From assembly GCF_021172045.1 (NCBI RefSeq), contig NZ_CP087164.1, positions 4,650,001-4,714,000 of the forward strand: DNA of 64,000 nucleotides. Reading direction: 5' to 3'. This stretch comes from Capillimicrobium parvum (GTDB lineage Bacteria > Actinomycetota > Thermoleophilia > Solirubrobacterales > Solirubrobacteraceae). The notes beneath the pieces are model-generated. The model had not been told where the DNA came from. It saw only the letters and a program-made list of their open reading frames with translations, and searched no databases. Each line of letters begins with the position of its first letter. Within the stretch, counting starts at the first letter, position 1. Shown one piece after another: positions 9,614-18,810 of the stretch. The translations under genes and the position numbers were made by a program.

Positions 9614-10462
9614 ATGTCCGGGGTCGCCGTCGTCACCGACACCACGCACTACCTGCCGGCCGGCGTCGTGTCGGCGTACGGCATCCATCAGGTCTCCCTG
9701 TACGTCAACTGGCCCGACAGCCAGGAGCGCGAGATCGACCTGCCGTCGTTCGACGCCTTCTACGACCGGCTGCGCGCCGCGCGCCAGCTGCCGACGACGT
9801 CGCAGCCGTCGGTCGGCGACTTCCTCGCCGTCTACGAGCCGTTGCTCGACGCCGGCCGCGACATCGTCTCGATCCACATCTCCGGCGGCATCTCGGGAAC
9901 CGTGGAGTCCGCGCGCCAGGCGGCCGCCCAGCTCGGCGACCGGGTGCGGGTCATCGACTCCGCCACGGCGTGCGGCGGGCTGGGGCTCATGGCGATGGCC
10001 GCGGCGAAGGCCGCCCGCGAAGGCGGCGACCTCGACGTCTGCGCCGCCCGGGCCCAGGAGACGCGCGACGGCCTCACCCTGTGGTTCGCGGTCGACACGC
10101 TCGAGTTCCTCGTGCGGGGCGGGCGCATCGGACGCGCGGCGGGGATGGTCGGCACCGCGCTGAAGGTCAAGCCGATCCTCAGCGTCGAGTCCGAGATCAC
10201 GCCGGTCGAGCGCGTGCGCACGTCCGCGCGCGCCGTCGCGCGCATGGTCGAGCTGCTGCGCTCCCTGCACGCCGACGGCACGGACGGCTGGGTCGTCCAG
10301 CACGTCCAGGCCCCCGAGCAGGCGGCCAAGCTCGTCGAGGCCGGTCGCGAGATCTTCGGCACGGAGCCGGTGATCGTGTCCGAGATCGGCCCGGTCATCG
10401 GCGCGCACGTCGGCCCCGGGCTCATCGGGGCCGGCGCCGTGCCGCGCGCGCTCGTGCAGTAG
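9614..10462 (+). CDS. DegV family fatty acid-binding protein
   Basis: 282 residues, full length for DegV. Family marks are VAVVTDTTHYLP at the N-terminus, LPTTSQPSVGDF, the SGGISGTVESA loop, VIDSATACGGLG and LEFLVRGGRIGRAAGMVG. DegV/FakB proteins bind a fatty acid for phosphorylation by FakA. No fakA is visible nearby. It is divergent from the epimerase gene with 52 bases between starts. Confidence 0.9.
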   Translation: MSGVAVVTDTTHYLPAGVVSAYGIHQVSLYVNWPDSQEREIDLPSFDAFYDRLRAARQLPTTSQPSVGDFLAVYEPLLDAGRDIVSIHISGGISGTVESARQAAAQLGDRVRVIDSATACGGLGLMAMAAAKAAREGGDLDVCAARAQETRDGLTLWFAVDTLEFLVRGGRIGRAAGMVGTALKVKPILSVESEITPVERVRTSARAVARMVELLRSLHADGTDGWVVQHVQAPEQAAKLVEAGREIFGTEPVIVSEIGPVIGAHVGPGLIGAGAVPRALVQ

Positions 10463-10476
10463 GCGCGGCGGCAAAG

Positions 10477-10494
10477 TACGGCAATACCGCCGTA
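10477..10494. promoter_or_regulatory. Small perfect inverted repeat between degV and the DUF4242 gene
   Basis: TACGGC and GCCGTA face each other across six bases. It lies 15 bases after the degV stop and about 220 bases before the next start; it could be a weak terminator or an operator. The remaining intergenic stretch to 10715 shows no convincing gene, only a strong AAGGAG ahead of the next start. Confidence 0.25.
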
Positions 10495-10715
10495 GCGCGG
10501 GCTCCCGGTCGGGCGTAGCTTGGCCGACGTGATGACCGTGGCCACCGATATCCGCGTCGTGGTCCACCAGCACCGCTTCGTCTCCCAGCGAGCGCTCGAC
10601 CCGCCGACACGTACGGCGTCGTGAGCGTCTCCGTCCGGGCGACCAAGGACGCCGGCAGGGCCTGACGCCCGGCCGCGCGCCGCCGGACCCACCCCCCACC
10701 CGAAGGAGCAGCGCC

Positions 10716-11021
10716 ATGCAGCTGTACGCCATCCGTCGCCGCAACGCGTGGAAGACCCCCGAGGAGCTCAAGGCCACGGCCGAGCGCTCGGCCGCCGAGG
10801 GCGACAAGACCCCGGACCAGGTGCGCTGGATCCGCTCGTACGTCGTCGCAGAGGACGACGGGACGCTCGGCACCGTCTGCATCTACCAGGCCGCCAGCCC
10901 CGAGGCGATCCGCGACCACGCCCGTCGCACGGGCATGCCGGCGGACGAGATCACCCCGGTCGCCGACACCGTGATCGTGCGTCCCGACCCCGAGCCGGCC
11001 GTCGCCGGCGCGAGTTCCTGA
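10716..11021 (+). CDS. DUF4242 family protein (SCO4226-like nickel-binding fold)
   Basis: 101 residues. The pattern MQLYAIRRRNAWKTPEEL... RWIRSYVVAEDDGTLGTVCIYQA... EAIRDHARRTGMPADEI matches the DUF4242 family, ferredoxin-like folds that include the Streptomyces nickel-binding protein SCO4226. AAGGAG sits seven to eight bases before the ATG. Followed after 32 bases by a LuxR-type regulator, perhaps co-transcribed. Confidence 0.82.
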   Translation: MQLYAIRRRNAWKTPEELKATAERSAAEGDKTPDQVRWIRSYVVAEDDGTLGTVCIYQAASPEAIRDHARRTGMPADEITPVADTVIVRPDPEPAVAGASS

Positions 11022-11053
11022 TCAAGGCCGGCCGCGCGGCGTAGAGTCGCTCC

Positions 11054-13951
11054 ATGAGCGGCCCGGGAGCCCTGGTCGGACGCGAGGCGGAGTGCGGCCG
11101 ACTCCGCGCCGTGCTGCGACGCGCCCGTGAGGGCTCCGGCACGCTCGTGCTGATCTCCGGCGAGGCCGGGGTCGGCAAGACCCGCCTCGTCGACGCGGCC
11201 GTCACCCGGGCCTGCCTGTCCGTCCTGCGCGGTGCGGCGGCCCAGGGCGGCACCGCCCCCTACGGCCCGCTCGTGGGCGCCCTGCGCGCCTACATGCGGG
11301 CCGTTCCCGGGGGGCTCGACGGCTGCGGCCCGCTGCGCGGGCATCTCGCGTTGCTGCTGCCCGAGCTCGGTCCGCCCGCCGGCGGAGGCGACCGCGCGAC
11401 GCTGTTCGAGGCGGTCCGCTGCGCCCTGGCCGAGATCGCCCGCCACGAGCCGGCCGTCGTCGTGCTCGACGACCTGCACTGGTCCGACGAGGCGACGCTC
11501 GAGCTGCTCGCCGCCCTCGGCCCGGCGCTCGAGGAGCTGCCGCTCGTCGTCGTCGGGATCTACCGCTCGGACGAGCTCGCCCGGACCAACCCCCTCCGGC
11601 GCCTGCGCGCCGAGCTGCGCCGCTCGGCCGCGATCGACGAGCTCGCCCTCGATCTGCTCGACGCGGACGACGGCGCCGCGCTCGCCACCCAGGTGCTCGA
11701 CGCGCCGCTGTCGCCCGCGCTCGCGGCCACGATCCACGATCGCGCGCAGGGCCTGCCGTTCTTCGTCGAGGAGCTCGCCGGCGCGCTGCACGCCGGCGGC
11801 CTGCTGCACCAGGGGCCCGACGGCCTCATGCTCTCCGGCGACGCTGACCTCCCCGTGCCGGCCACGGTGCGCGACGCCGTGCTGATGCGCTCGTCGTCGC
11901 TGTCGGGCGAGGCGCGCGCGGCGGCCGAGGCGGCGGCCGTCGCAGGCGAGCACTTCGACCTCGAGCTGGTCGCGCAGCTGTCGAGCGAGGACGGCGTCAC
12001 GGAGCTGCTCGAGAGCGCCCTGGTGCGCGAGCAGGGGCCGGCGACCGGCGCCTTCCGCCACGCGCTCGCCCGGGACGCGCTCTACGCCGACGTCGCCTGG
12101 TCGCGCCGGCGCGCACTGCACCGGCTGCTGGCCGAGCGCCTCCAGGCGACCGGCGGCGCGGACCTCGAGGTCGCGCGCCATTGGCTCGGCGCGCACGAGG
12201 AGGATTGCGCCCGCAAGGCGCTGCTGCGCGCCGCCGAGTCCTCCTCGCGCGCCCACGCCTACCGCGACAGCGCCGCCCTTCTGCAGCAGGCTCTCGAGCT
12301 CTGGCCCAACGGCGATGCGGGCGAGGGCGCCGGGCGCCTCGGCGCGCTCGAGCGCTACGCCGGCTGCGCCGAGCTCGCCGGCGACCTCGCCGAGGCGGCC
12401 CGGGCCTGGCGCGAGGCGGTGACCCTGCGCCGCAGCGAGGTCGCCGAGCCGACCGCGGCGCTCGGCGAGGCCGAGGGCCGGCTCGCCCAGGTCCACGGCC
12501 TGCGCGGCGAGCGCCCGGCGGCGATCGCCGCCGGCGTCGCCGCGGCCGGGACGTTCGCCGGCGCCGGCCTGCCGGCCGAGGCGGCCGACCAGCGGCTGCG
12601 CGCCGCCGGCCACCTGTCGAGCGCCGGCAACCACGCCGACGCGATCGCGCTCACGCGCGCCGCCGCCGAGGAGGCGCGCCGCGCCGGACGCGTCGACCTG
12701 CAGGCCCGCGCCATGGGCCTCGAGGGCGCCGCGCTCGCCAAGCGCGGGGCGTTCGCGGTCGGGCTCGACGTCACCCGGCGTGGGCTGTCGCTCGCGCTCG
12801 AGCACGAGCTCAACGCGGTGGCCGCCGACGTCTATCAGCGGCTCGGCACCGTGTTCGAGACCGCGGCCGACTACGAGGGCGCGCGCGACGCGCTGTCGAG
12901 CGCCATCGGGCTCTGCGAGGCCGGCGGCCCGACGAACCAGGAGCAGGTCTGCATGGGCTGCCTGGCCTACGTGCTGCGCGAGCTCGGCGACTGGGACCAG
13001 GCCGCGGACCTGTGCCGCGACCTCATCGCCCGGCACCCGTCCGACGGCGTGCGCGTCGTGGCCGAGGGCATGCTCGGATCGATCCTCGCCTTCCGCGGCG
13101 ACGGGCGCGCGGCCCGGCCCCTGCTCGACTCCGCGCTCTCCATCGCACGCCGGCTCGGGGTCATCTCGGTCGCCACCGACAGCCTCGGGGCGCTGATCAT
13201 CCTCGGCGACGCCGAGCCGGGCGATGACGCGAACGGCGCCGCGGGGGCATGGACCTCGCTCGCCGACGAGCTGCTGGACCGCTGGCAGGCCAGCCAGGAC
13301 CGCCACTACGCCACGTGGGCCCTGCGGGTCGCGGCCGGTTCGGCGGCGGCGCGGGGCGACGGCGCCCGGGCGCGGGCGTGCGCGGATGCGCTGGCCCGCA
13401 TCGCCGATGACAGCGAGCACACCGACGCGCTCGCCGCGCTGGCCTGCGCCCTGGGCGAGCTGGCCCTGCTCGACGGCGACGCCGTCACCGCCGCCGCGCA
13501 GCTCGGCCGCGCGCTCGAGCTGCACGCGGACCTCGACATCCCGTTCGAGCGGGCGCAGATCGCCCTGCGGGCCGGCATGGCCGCGGCGCAGGCCGGCGAG
13601 CGGGAGCTCGCGGTCGCGCGACTGACCGAGGCCCACCGCGTCGCCCGCCGCCTCGGCGCGCGGCCGCTGGCGCTCGCGGCCACCCAGGCGCTCGCCGAGC
13701 TCGGCGAGTCGGTCCAGCGCCGGCTCGGCCGCCGCGCGGCCGCCGAGCACGAGGGTGCCGGGCTCACACGCCGGGAGGCCGAGGTCATGCGCCTCGTCGC
13801 GCTCGGCCGCACGAACCGCGAGATCGCGGCCGAGCTGTTCCTCAGCCCGCGCACGGTCGACATGCACGTGCGCAGCATCCTGGCCAAGCTCGGCGTCCGG
13901 TCGCGCGTCGAGGCGACGACGCGCGCCCACGCGCTGGGCCTGGTCGCCTGA
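11054..13951 (+). CDS. Large ATP-binding LuxR-family regulator (LAL type)
   Basis: 965 residues. N-terminal AAA/STAND ATPase with Walker A GEAGVGKT at residues 36-43 and Walker [13 protein letters not shown] near residue 140. The middle, from about residue 380 to 880, is Ala/Leu-rich helical TPR-like repeat. The C-terminal LuxR helix-turn-helix reads [20 protein letters not shown] and ends [17 protein letters not shown]. Members sense small molecules or proteins through the TPR region and activate transcription. The target is unknown; DUF4242 next door is a candidate. Confidence 0.9.
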   Translation: MSGPGALVGREAECGRLRAVLRRAREGSGTLVLISGEAGVGKTRLVDAAVTRACLSVLRGAAAQGGTAPYGPLVGALRAYMRAVPGGLDGCGPLRGHLALLLPELGPPAGGGDRATLFEAVRCALAEIARHEPAVVVLDDLHWSDEATLELLAALGPALEELPLVVVGIYRSDELARTNPLRRLRAELRRSAAIDELALDLLDADDGAALATQVLDAPLSPALAATIHDRAQGLPFFVEELAGALHAGGLLHQGPDGLMLSGDADLPVPATVRDAVLMRSSSLSGEARAAAEAAAVAGEHFDLELVAQLSSEDGVTELLESALVREQGPATGAFRHALARDALYADVAWSRRRALHRLLAERLQATGGADLEVARHWLGAHEEDCARKALLRAAESSSRAHAYRDSAALLQQALELWPNGDAGEGAGRLGALERYAGCAELAGDLAEAARAWREAVTLRRSEVAEPTAALGEAEGRLAQVHGLRGERPAAIAAGVAAAGTFAGAGLPAEAADQRLRAAGHLSSAGNHADAIALTRAAAEEARRAGRVDLQARAMGLEGAALAKRGAFAVGLDVTRRGLSLALEHELNAVAADVYQRLGTVFETAADYEGARDALSSAIGLCEAGGPTNQEQVCMGCLAYVLRELGDWDQAADLCRDLIARHPSDGVRVVAEGMLGSILAFRGDGRAARPLLDSALSIARRLGVISVATDSLGALIILGDAEPGDDANGAAGAWTSLADELLDRWQASQDRHYATWALRVAAGSAAARGDGARARACADALARIADDSEHTDALAALACALGELALLDGDAVTAAAQLGRALELHADLDIPFERAQIALRAGMAAAQAGERELAVARLTEAHRVARRLGARPLALAATQALAELGESVQRRLGRRAAAEHEGAGLTRREAEVMRLVALGRTNREIAAELFLSPRTVDMHVRSILAKLGVRSRVEATTRAHALGLVA

Positions 13952-13960
13952 GTCGATCCG

Positions 13961-14001
13961 GGCGATCGGCGTCCGGGCCCTCCCAGAGGGCCCTGATCGC
14001 C
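13961..14001. terminator. Nested hairpin between convergent genes
   Basis: Inner stem GGGCCCTC/GAGGGCCC (13975-13993) with a three-base loop, enclosed by outer arms GGCGATC (13961-13967) and GATCGCC (13995-14001). It lies between the LuxR stop at 13951 and the convergent DUF3618 stop at 14028 and could stop transcription from both sides. No U-tract follows, as is usual in such GC-rich genomes. Confidence 0.6.
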
Positions 14002-14027
14002 AGACGCGAGCTGACGCGGGGCCGGCG

Positions 14028-14276
14028 CTAGCGGTTGCCGCGCCGGCGCGTGATGATCGCCAGCCCGCCGCCGATGACGAACCCGGCGACGGCGGCGCCG
14101 ATCAGCACCTGCTTCTTGTGCGCCTCGATCTGCCGGCGCCAGTCGGTGGCGACCGTCACCTCGGCGCGCAGCTGGGCGATCGCCTCGCCGAGCTGCATGC
14201 GGTTGGACTCGATCGAGGCACGGATCTCCTGCGGCGTGCGCTGGCCTGACGCGATCTGACGGGGTGCGGGCGACAT
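14028..14276 (-). CDS. DUF3618 family small membrane protein
   Basis: 82 residues from the ATG at 14276. The N-terminal helix has the DUF3618 signature TPQEIRASIESNRMQLGEAI and a single membrane span (QVLIGAAVAGFVIGGGLAII) ends in basic RRRGNR. The ATG overlaps the upstream stop (ATGA). DUF3618 genes usually sit with holin-like and YtxH-like genes in actinobacterial envelope or stress clusters, as here. Last gene of the six-gene operon starting at the nitrilase. Confidence 0.85.
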   Translation of the reverse strand: MSPAPRQIASGQRTPQEIRASIESNRMQLGEAIAQLRAEVTVATDWRRQIEAHKKQVLIGAAVAGFVIGGGLAIITRRRGNR

Positions 14277-14683
14277 CAGCCGGAGACCGTCTCCTTGATC
14301 TTCTGCGCCTCTTCGATGGCGAGGTCCGGCGTGGGCGGTGCGCCGGCCTTGAACAGCTTGGAGGCGAGCCACCCGGCGATCCCGCCGACGATGAACAACA
14401 GCCCGGCGACCAGGAAGAAGCCCCAGAAGAACTGCGTGCCGCCCGCGGGCAGCGCCCACCAGGCCAGCCACGCGAACCCGTTGAGCAGGATCGACAGCCC
14501 GAAGATCGCGAAGATCGCCGCCGCGGCGCCGATCGCCGCGCCCTTGGCGAGCTTCTGGGCCTTCGCGGTGACCTCGGCCTTGGCGAGCTCGATCTCCTCG
14601 CGCACCAGCACCTGGGCGCGGTCGCTGATCTCCTGGATCGCCGCGGAGATCTGCTGCGGGCTGCCGGTGGGCTCAGGGGACAA
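14276..14683 (-). CDS. Holin-X-like (phage holin superfamily) membrane protein
   Basis: 135 residues. A cytoplasmic amphipathic N-terminal helix (DRAQVLVREEIELAKAEV) precedes two membrane spans (about residues 47-72 and 84-106), the arrangement of actinobacterial Holin-X proteins. Despite the name these are chromosomal envelope proteins, not lysis genes. Overlaps both neighbours by a few bases. Confidence 0.82.
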   Translation of the reverse strand: MSPEPTGSPQQISAAIQEISDRAQVLVREEIELAKAEVTAKAQKLAKGAAIGAAAAIFAIFGLSILLNGFAWLAWWALPAGGTQFFWGFFLVAGLLFIVGGIAGWLASKLFKAGAPPTPDLAIEEAQKIKETVSG

Positions 14684-14876
14684 TGCGCTTGAGGATCAGG
14701 GCGGCCAGAAGGCCGCCGGCGAACGCGGCGCCGACCTGGACCTCAGGTCGCTCGGCCGGCGATGGCGATGAAGACGAGGGCGACGCCGAGACGGAGCCGC
14801 CGGCGGTCGCCGGGCCGGACCCCGCCAGGGGCGGAGGAGCAGCGCTCGTCGGAGTGTGGAGCTGGTCGGTGCTCAC
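14673..14876 (-). CDS. Small single-span membrane protein
   Basis: 67 residues with a Pro/Ser-rich N-terminal half and one C-terminal hydrophobic span (VGAAFAGGLLAALILKRIV). GTG start directly abuts the TAA of the upstream gene and the end overlaps the holin-like gene by 11 bases, so it belongs to the operon. Family not recognised; it resembles the tail of YtxH/DUF883-like envelope proteins. Confidence 0.65.
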   Translation of the reverse strand: MSTDQLHTPTSAAPPPLAGSGPATAGGSVSASPSSSSPSPAERPEVQVGAAFAGGLLAALILKRIVP

Positions 14877-15011
14877 TTACTCGGGCGGGTCTTCCCCGAA
14901 CATGCGCCGCCAAATCAGCGTCGCCGCCTTCGTGGTGGCGATGGAGGCGAGCGCGCCGAGCCCTGCAAGCAGGCCGGCCCACGTCAGGCGCTTGACGACA
15001 TCGTTGCTCAT
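14877..15011 (-). CDS. Very small DUF4235-like membrane protein
   Basis: 44 residues: one membrane span (WAGLLAGLGALASIATTKAA) followed by LIWRRMFGEDPPE, which resembles the WRxxxGxxPPE motif of DUF4235 proteins, though it is half their usual length. Its ATG overlaps the TetR stop (ATGA), which supports it as a real translated gene in the operon. Confidence 0.6.
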   Translation of the reverse strand: MSNDVVKRLTWAGLLAGLGALASIATTKAATLIWRRMFGEDPPE

Positions 15012-15637
15012 GTGGCGCGAAGTCCTATCACGTCGAGGCCGTCGCAGATGGTGTCGATGATCTGCGTCTTCGCCGCTTCGACGTCCTCGGGCGACTGCGG
15101 CAGCAGCGCGAAGATCCATCCGGTGAGCACCTGCTCGATGGTGCCGTAGAAGGCGAGCGCGGCGAAATCGGGCGTCACGTCGGAGCGCAGCTCGCCCGCC
15201 TCCTGCGCCTTCGCGACCACCTCGGCGATGAGCGCGTAGGCCTCGCGGATCTTGCTCAGGTGCGTCCGGCCGAACGAGTTCGCCGCGCGCGTCACCTCGA
15301 CCACGATGACCTTCATCACGTCGGGATCGTGGCGGTAGGAGTCGACGATGAACGACGCGATCGCGTGCAGCTTGTCGCGCGCGCTGCCCTCCCCCGCGTC
15401 GACCTCCGCGATCACGTGCAGCAGGACGTTCCAGCGCTCGAGGAAGACGGTGTCGAGGATCTCGTCCTTGCTCGAGAAGTAGTGGTAGACGAGCCCGTAC
15501 GCGACGCCCGCCTCGTCCGCGATGTCGGAGACGCGGCACGCGTGGAAGCCCTGGCGGGCGAAGACGCGGACCGCCGCGTCGAGGATCTGGCGGCGCTTGT
15601 CGGCGGCTGCCTGGCTGCGGCTGGTCGTCGACGCCAT
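15008..15637 (-). CDS. TetR family regulator (FadR/AcrR-like)
   Basis: 209 residues. HTH region: RQILDAAVRVFARQGFHACR then VSDIADEAGVAYGLVYHYFSSKDEIL, a classic TetR DNA-binding domain. The ligand domain (VEVTRAANSFGRTHLSKIREAY) resembles acyl-CoA-sensing TetR proteins related to Bacillus FadR. Start overlaps the nitrilase stop (ATGA). The perfect palindrome at 16469-16490 ahead of the operon is the likely operator, making this an autorepressed operon. Confidence 0.88.
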   Translation of the reverse strand: MASTTSRSQAAADKRRQILDAAVRVFARQGFHACRVSDIADEAGVAYGLVYHYFSSKDEILDTVFLERWNVLLHVIAEVDAGEGSARDKLHAIASFIVDSYRHDPDVMKVIVVEVTRAANSFGRTHLSKIREAYALIAEVVAKAQEAGELRSDVTPDFAALAFYGTIEQVLTGWIFALLPQSPEDVEAAKTQIIDTICDGLDVIGLRAT

Positions 15638-16449
15638 CAGGCCTGCGCCTCGACCAGCCGGGCGTTGGCGAGCGACGGCAGCTCGCGGCGGATGCGCGCC
15701 TGTGCCTCGAGATCGAGGTCGGCGGCGACGTGGCCCACGCGGTCGGGCGCCGTGGCCAGCACGAGCCCCCACGGATCGACGATGAGCGACCGTCCGCCCG
15801 AGCGCATGCCGCCCGGGTGCGAGCCGATCTGGTTGGCGGCGACGACGAACGCCTGCTCCTCGATCGCGCGGGCGCGGACGAGGACCTCCCAGTGGTCGCG
15901 CGTCGTCGCCAGCGTGAACGCGGCGGGCACGAGCAGGATGCGCGCGCCGCGCATGGCGAGTTCACGGTAGAGCTCGGGGAACCGCAGGTCGTAGCAGATG
16001 GACATCCCGAGTTGGACGCCGCCGGCGGTGGCCGAGGTGACGATCTCGTCGCCCGGCTCCTCGGCCGCCGACTCGCGGTACTCGGTGCCGTCGACGACCA
16101 CGTCGAACATGTGGATCTTGCGGTAGGCCGCCTTGATCTCGCCGTCCGGCCCGATGTGCAGCGAGGTGTTGCGCAGCTTCTCCCTGCCGTCGACGCGCTC
16201 GGAGATCGAGCCGGCGACGAGGTCGACGCCGAGCTCGCGGGCGATGTCGCGCGCCCACGTGACGACCGGCCCGTCGAGCGGCTCGGCGGCGGCGCGCAGG
16301 TCGTCGGGCGTGCCGAGCGCCATCCACTTCTCGGGCAGGACGATCAGCTCGGCCCCGCCGGCCGCGGCGGCGCGCACGTGCTCGTCGGCCGCGCGGACGT
16401 TGGCGGCGACGTCGGCTGTCGCGTTCAGCTGGACTGCGGCGGCCCTCAA
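15637..16449 (-). CDS. Carbon-nitrogen hydrolase (nitrilase superfamily, Nit1/Nit2-like)
   Basis: 270 residues from the TTG at 16449, chosen because a GAGGGAGC Shine-Dalgarno sequence lies just upstream and the longer frame only adds non-family residues. Catalytic triad: Glu40 (VLPEKW), Lys111 (AYRKIHMFD), Cys152 (SICYDLRFPELYR). This resembles Nit1/Nit2 (omega-amidase or deaminated-glutathione amidase) enzymes. First gene of an operon with TetR and four small envelope genes. Confidence 0.88.
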   Translation of the reverse strand: MRAAAVQLNATADVAANVRAADEHVRAAAAGGAELIVLPEKWMALGTPDDLRAAAEPLDGPVVTWARDIARELGVDLVAGSISERVDGREKLRNTSLHIGPDGEIKAAYRKIHMFDVVVDGTEYRESAAEEPGDEIVTSATAGGVQLGMSICYDLRFPELYRELAMRGARILLVPAAFTLATTRDHWEVLVRARAIEEQAFVVAANQIGSHPGGMRSGGRSLIVDPWGLVLATAPDRVGHVAADLDLEAQARIRRELPSLANARLVEAQA

Positions 16450-16468
16450 TCCGTGCTCCCTCGTCGAC

Positions 16469-16490
16469 TCGTTGACTGGCGAGTCAACGA
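16469..16490. promoter_or_regulatory. Perfect 22-bp palindrome, probable TetR operator
   Basis: Arms TCGTTGACT and AGTCAACGA are exact reverse complements around a GGCG spacer. It lies in the 55-base gap between the divergent nitrilase/TetR operon and the DUF2804 gene. Each arm contains TTGACT, a good -35 hexamer, so a bound TetR would block both promoters at once. Confidence 0.75.
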
Positions 16491-16504
16491 TACCGTTCGC
16501 GCGG

Positions 16505-17347
16505 ATGCTTCCCTGGCGCACCGAGGATCATTCATCCGCCCGCCCGGTCGACCTCGGCAACCTCCCGGCGCGGCGCGAGGGGCGGGCGCTCAAGCGGTGG
16601 CGGTACGTCGGCGTGTTCGGCCCGGAGCGGATGCTGTGCGTGGGGCTCGCCCACGTCGGCGGGGTGCCTCAGGCCTGGTGGGCGGTGTGGGATCGCGGCG
16701 CCGGCTCCCTGCGCGAGCGCACGATCTTCGCCCGCCCGCGCGCGATCGTCCGGTTCGGCCACGGCCCCGGCCGCGTGACGGTGCGCGACCGCGACGTCCG
16801 CATCGACCTCGAGCTCGACGAGGGGCGCGGCGTCGAGACCGTCTGCCCCCATGGCGGCGGCACCGGCTGGATCTGGACCCGAAAGCAGGCCGGGATCGCC
16901 GCGCGCGGCAGCGTGCGGCTCGGCGAGCGCGCGTTCGCGGTCGACGGCCTCGCGGTGGTCGACGACACCGCCGGCTACCACGCCCGCCACACCGCCTGGC
17001 GCTGGTCGGCGGGGGTCGGCCGCACCGCCGACGGGCAGGTCGCGGGCTGGAACCTCGTCAGCGGCGTCAACGACCCGCCGCACGACAGCGAGCGCACCGT
17101 GTGGCTGGACGGCGCCCCGCGCGAGGCCGGTCCGTGCACCTTCGCCGACGACCTCTCGGCGGTCCGCACCGCCGACGGCGGCGACCTCGCGTTCCGCGCC
17201 GAGGCGACCCGCGAGCGCCACGACGAGCTGCTCCTCGTGCGCAGCGACTACCGCCAGCCGTTCGGCACGTTCTCCGGCGTCCTGCCGGGCGGCGCGGGGC
17301 TCGCGGAGGGCTTCGGGGTCATGGAGGACCATCGCGCCCGCTGGTGA
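16505..17347 (+). CDS. DUF2804 domain-containing protein
   Basis: 280 residues from ATG 16505; longer upstream frames overlap the nitrilase gene. It shows DUF2804 traits: repeated Trp/Gly/Arg beta-strand blocks (RWRYVGVFG, GWIWTRKQAG, HTAWRWSAGVG, GWNLVSGVNDP). The family is thought to form a lipocalin-like barrel; function unknown. It shares the palindromic promoter region with the nitrilase operon. Its stop touches the stop of the convergent permease gene. Confidence 0.85.
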   Translation: MLPWRTEDHSSARPVDLGNLPARREGRALKRWRYVGVFGPERMLCVGLAHVGGVPQAWWAVWDRGAGSLRERTIFARPRAIVRFGHGPGRVTVRDRDVRIDLELDEGRGVETVCPHGGGTGWIWTRKQAGIAARGSVRLGERAFAVDGLAVVDDTAGYHARHTAWRWSAGVGRTADGQVAGWNLVSGVNDPPHDSERTVWLDGAPREAGPCTFADDLSAVRTADGGDLAFRAEATRERHDELLLVRSDYRQPFGTFSGVLPGGAGLAEGFGVMEDHRARW

Positions 17348-18745
17348 TCAGAACACGTTGACCCGCAGCCAGCTGTCGGCGTAGTAGGCGAGGAACAGCG
17401 GCACGAGGATCCACATGAGCGGGTGGATCTCGCGGACGCGGCCGCGTCCGACCATCGCGATGATGTAGCCGAGGACGCCGAAGCCGATGCCGGCGGCGAT
17501 CGAGAAGGTGAGCGGGATCCCGGCGATGATGAGGAACGCCGGCAGCGCGTCCTCCGGCTGGGACCAGTCGATGTTCTGGACGAGCCGCATCATCAGGTAG
17601 CCGACCATGACGAGGGCGGGCGCCACCGCCGGGGTGACGGTCGAGTCGCCGGCGTACGGCACCGACTGGCCGACGACGGCGATGAGCGGCACGAAGAAGA
17701 TCGTCAGGAGGAAAAGGCCGCCGGTGACGAGGTTCGCGAAGCCGGTGCGCGCGCCCTCCGCCACCCCGGCCCCGGACTCGACGTACGTCGTCACGCTCGA
17801 GACGCCCATCGCCCCGCCGACGGCCGCGGACGCCGAGTCGACGAGCAGGACGTTGCGGATCTGCGGCAGGTCGCCCTCCTCGTCGGTGAGGCCGCCGGCG
17901 GTGCCGACCGCGACCGCCGTGCCGATCGTGTCGAAGAAGTCGGTCATGAACAGCGCGAAGATCGTCGGCACGAGCGCCCACGTCAGCGCGTCGCCGAGGC
18001 TGCTCGGCTTGAGCGCGTCGCCGATCGTGTCGAAGCCCGCGGCGCCGGGCCACTCGGCGACGGCGCTCGGCCCGTCGAGCACCCCGAAGATCAGGCCGAG
18101 CGCCGTCGACGTCGCGATGCCGAACAGGATCGACCCGCGGATGTCGCGCACCGCCGTCACCGCCGCCACCGCGATGCCCGCGAGGGCGATGAGCGCCGGC
18201 CCGGACGTGAGGTCGCCGAGCGCCACGCCGGTCGCCGGGTCGTTGACGACGATGCCGCCGTCGCGCAGGCCGACGAACGTGATGAACAGCCCGATGCCGA
18301 CGCCGATCGACAACTTGATCGAGTTCGGCACCGCCCGCACGACCGCCTCACGCAGGCCGGCGAGCACGAGCACGAAGGCGATGACGCCCTCGATCACGAC
18401 GCACGCCATGCCGACCGGCCATCCGACCTTCTGGCCGAGGATGATGTCGAACGCGACGATCGCGTTGATGCCGAGCCCGGAGGCGAGCGCGAGGGGGTAG
18501 TTCGAGATGAGCCCCATCGCGATCGTGCAGATGCCGGCCGCGAGCGCGGTGGCGACGGCGACGCCCGCGAACGGCACGCCGGCCTGGCTCAGGATCGCCG
18601 GGTTGACGAACACGATGTACGACATCGTCAGGAAGGTCGACAGGCCGCCCAGGGCCTCGACGCGCGGGCTCGAGCCTCGCTCGCCGATGCGAAACCGCCG
18701 CTCCATGAGCGAGCCGCGCGACGAGGATGCGGTGACGTCGGACAT
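17348..18745 (-). CDS. Purine/nucleobase permease, NCS2 AzgA type
   Basis: 465 residues, hydrophobic throughout with 12-14 predicted membrane spans. AzgA-type marks: FLTMSYIVFVNPAILSQAG at the first span, NYPLALASGLGINAIVAF, MTDFFDTIGTAVAVG and GVSSVTTYVESGAGVAEGAR. Members import adenine, guanine or hypoxanthine by proton symport. Substrate not decidable from sequence alone. Divergent from the GNAT gene. Confidence 0.9.
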   Translation of the reverse strand: MSDVTASSSRGSLMERRFRIGERGSSPRVEALGGLSTFLTMSYIVFVNPAILSQAGVPFAGVAVATALAAGICTIAMGLISNYPLALASGLGINAIVAFDIILGQKVGWPVGMACVVIEGVIAFVLVLAGLREAVVRAVPNSIKLSIGVGIGLFITFVGLRDGGIVVNDPATGVALGDLTSGPALIALAGIAVAAVTAVRDIRGSILFGIATSTALGLIFGVLDGPSAVAEWPGAAGFDTIGDALKPSSLGDALTWALVPTIFALFMTDFFDTIGTAVAVGTAGGLTDEEGDLPQIRNVLLVDSASAAVGGAMGVSSVTTYVESGAGVAEGARTGFANLVTGGLFLLTIFFVPLIAVVGQSVPYAGDSTVTPAVAPALVMVGYLMMRLVQNIDWSQPEDALPAFLIIAGIPLTFSIAAGIGFGVLGYIIAMVGRGRVREIHPLMWILVPLFLAYYADSWLRVNVF

Positions 18746-18810
18746 TGCGCGATCACCGTACGAGCGCCACCGGTCGGTTGCGCCCGTGGCACTCTTGGAC
18801 TCGGTACGTG

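Noticed and set aside
10532-10627. Small ORF of about 30 codons between degV and DUF4242
   Set aside because: No ribosome site, no homology, and the strong AAGGAG belongs to the next gene.
14276-14683. Prophage lysis holin
   Set aside because: No endolysin or phage genes nearby; the protein fits chromosomal actinobacterial holin-X families next to DUF3618.
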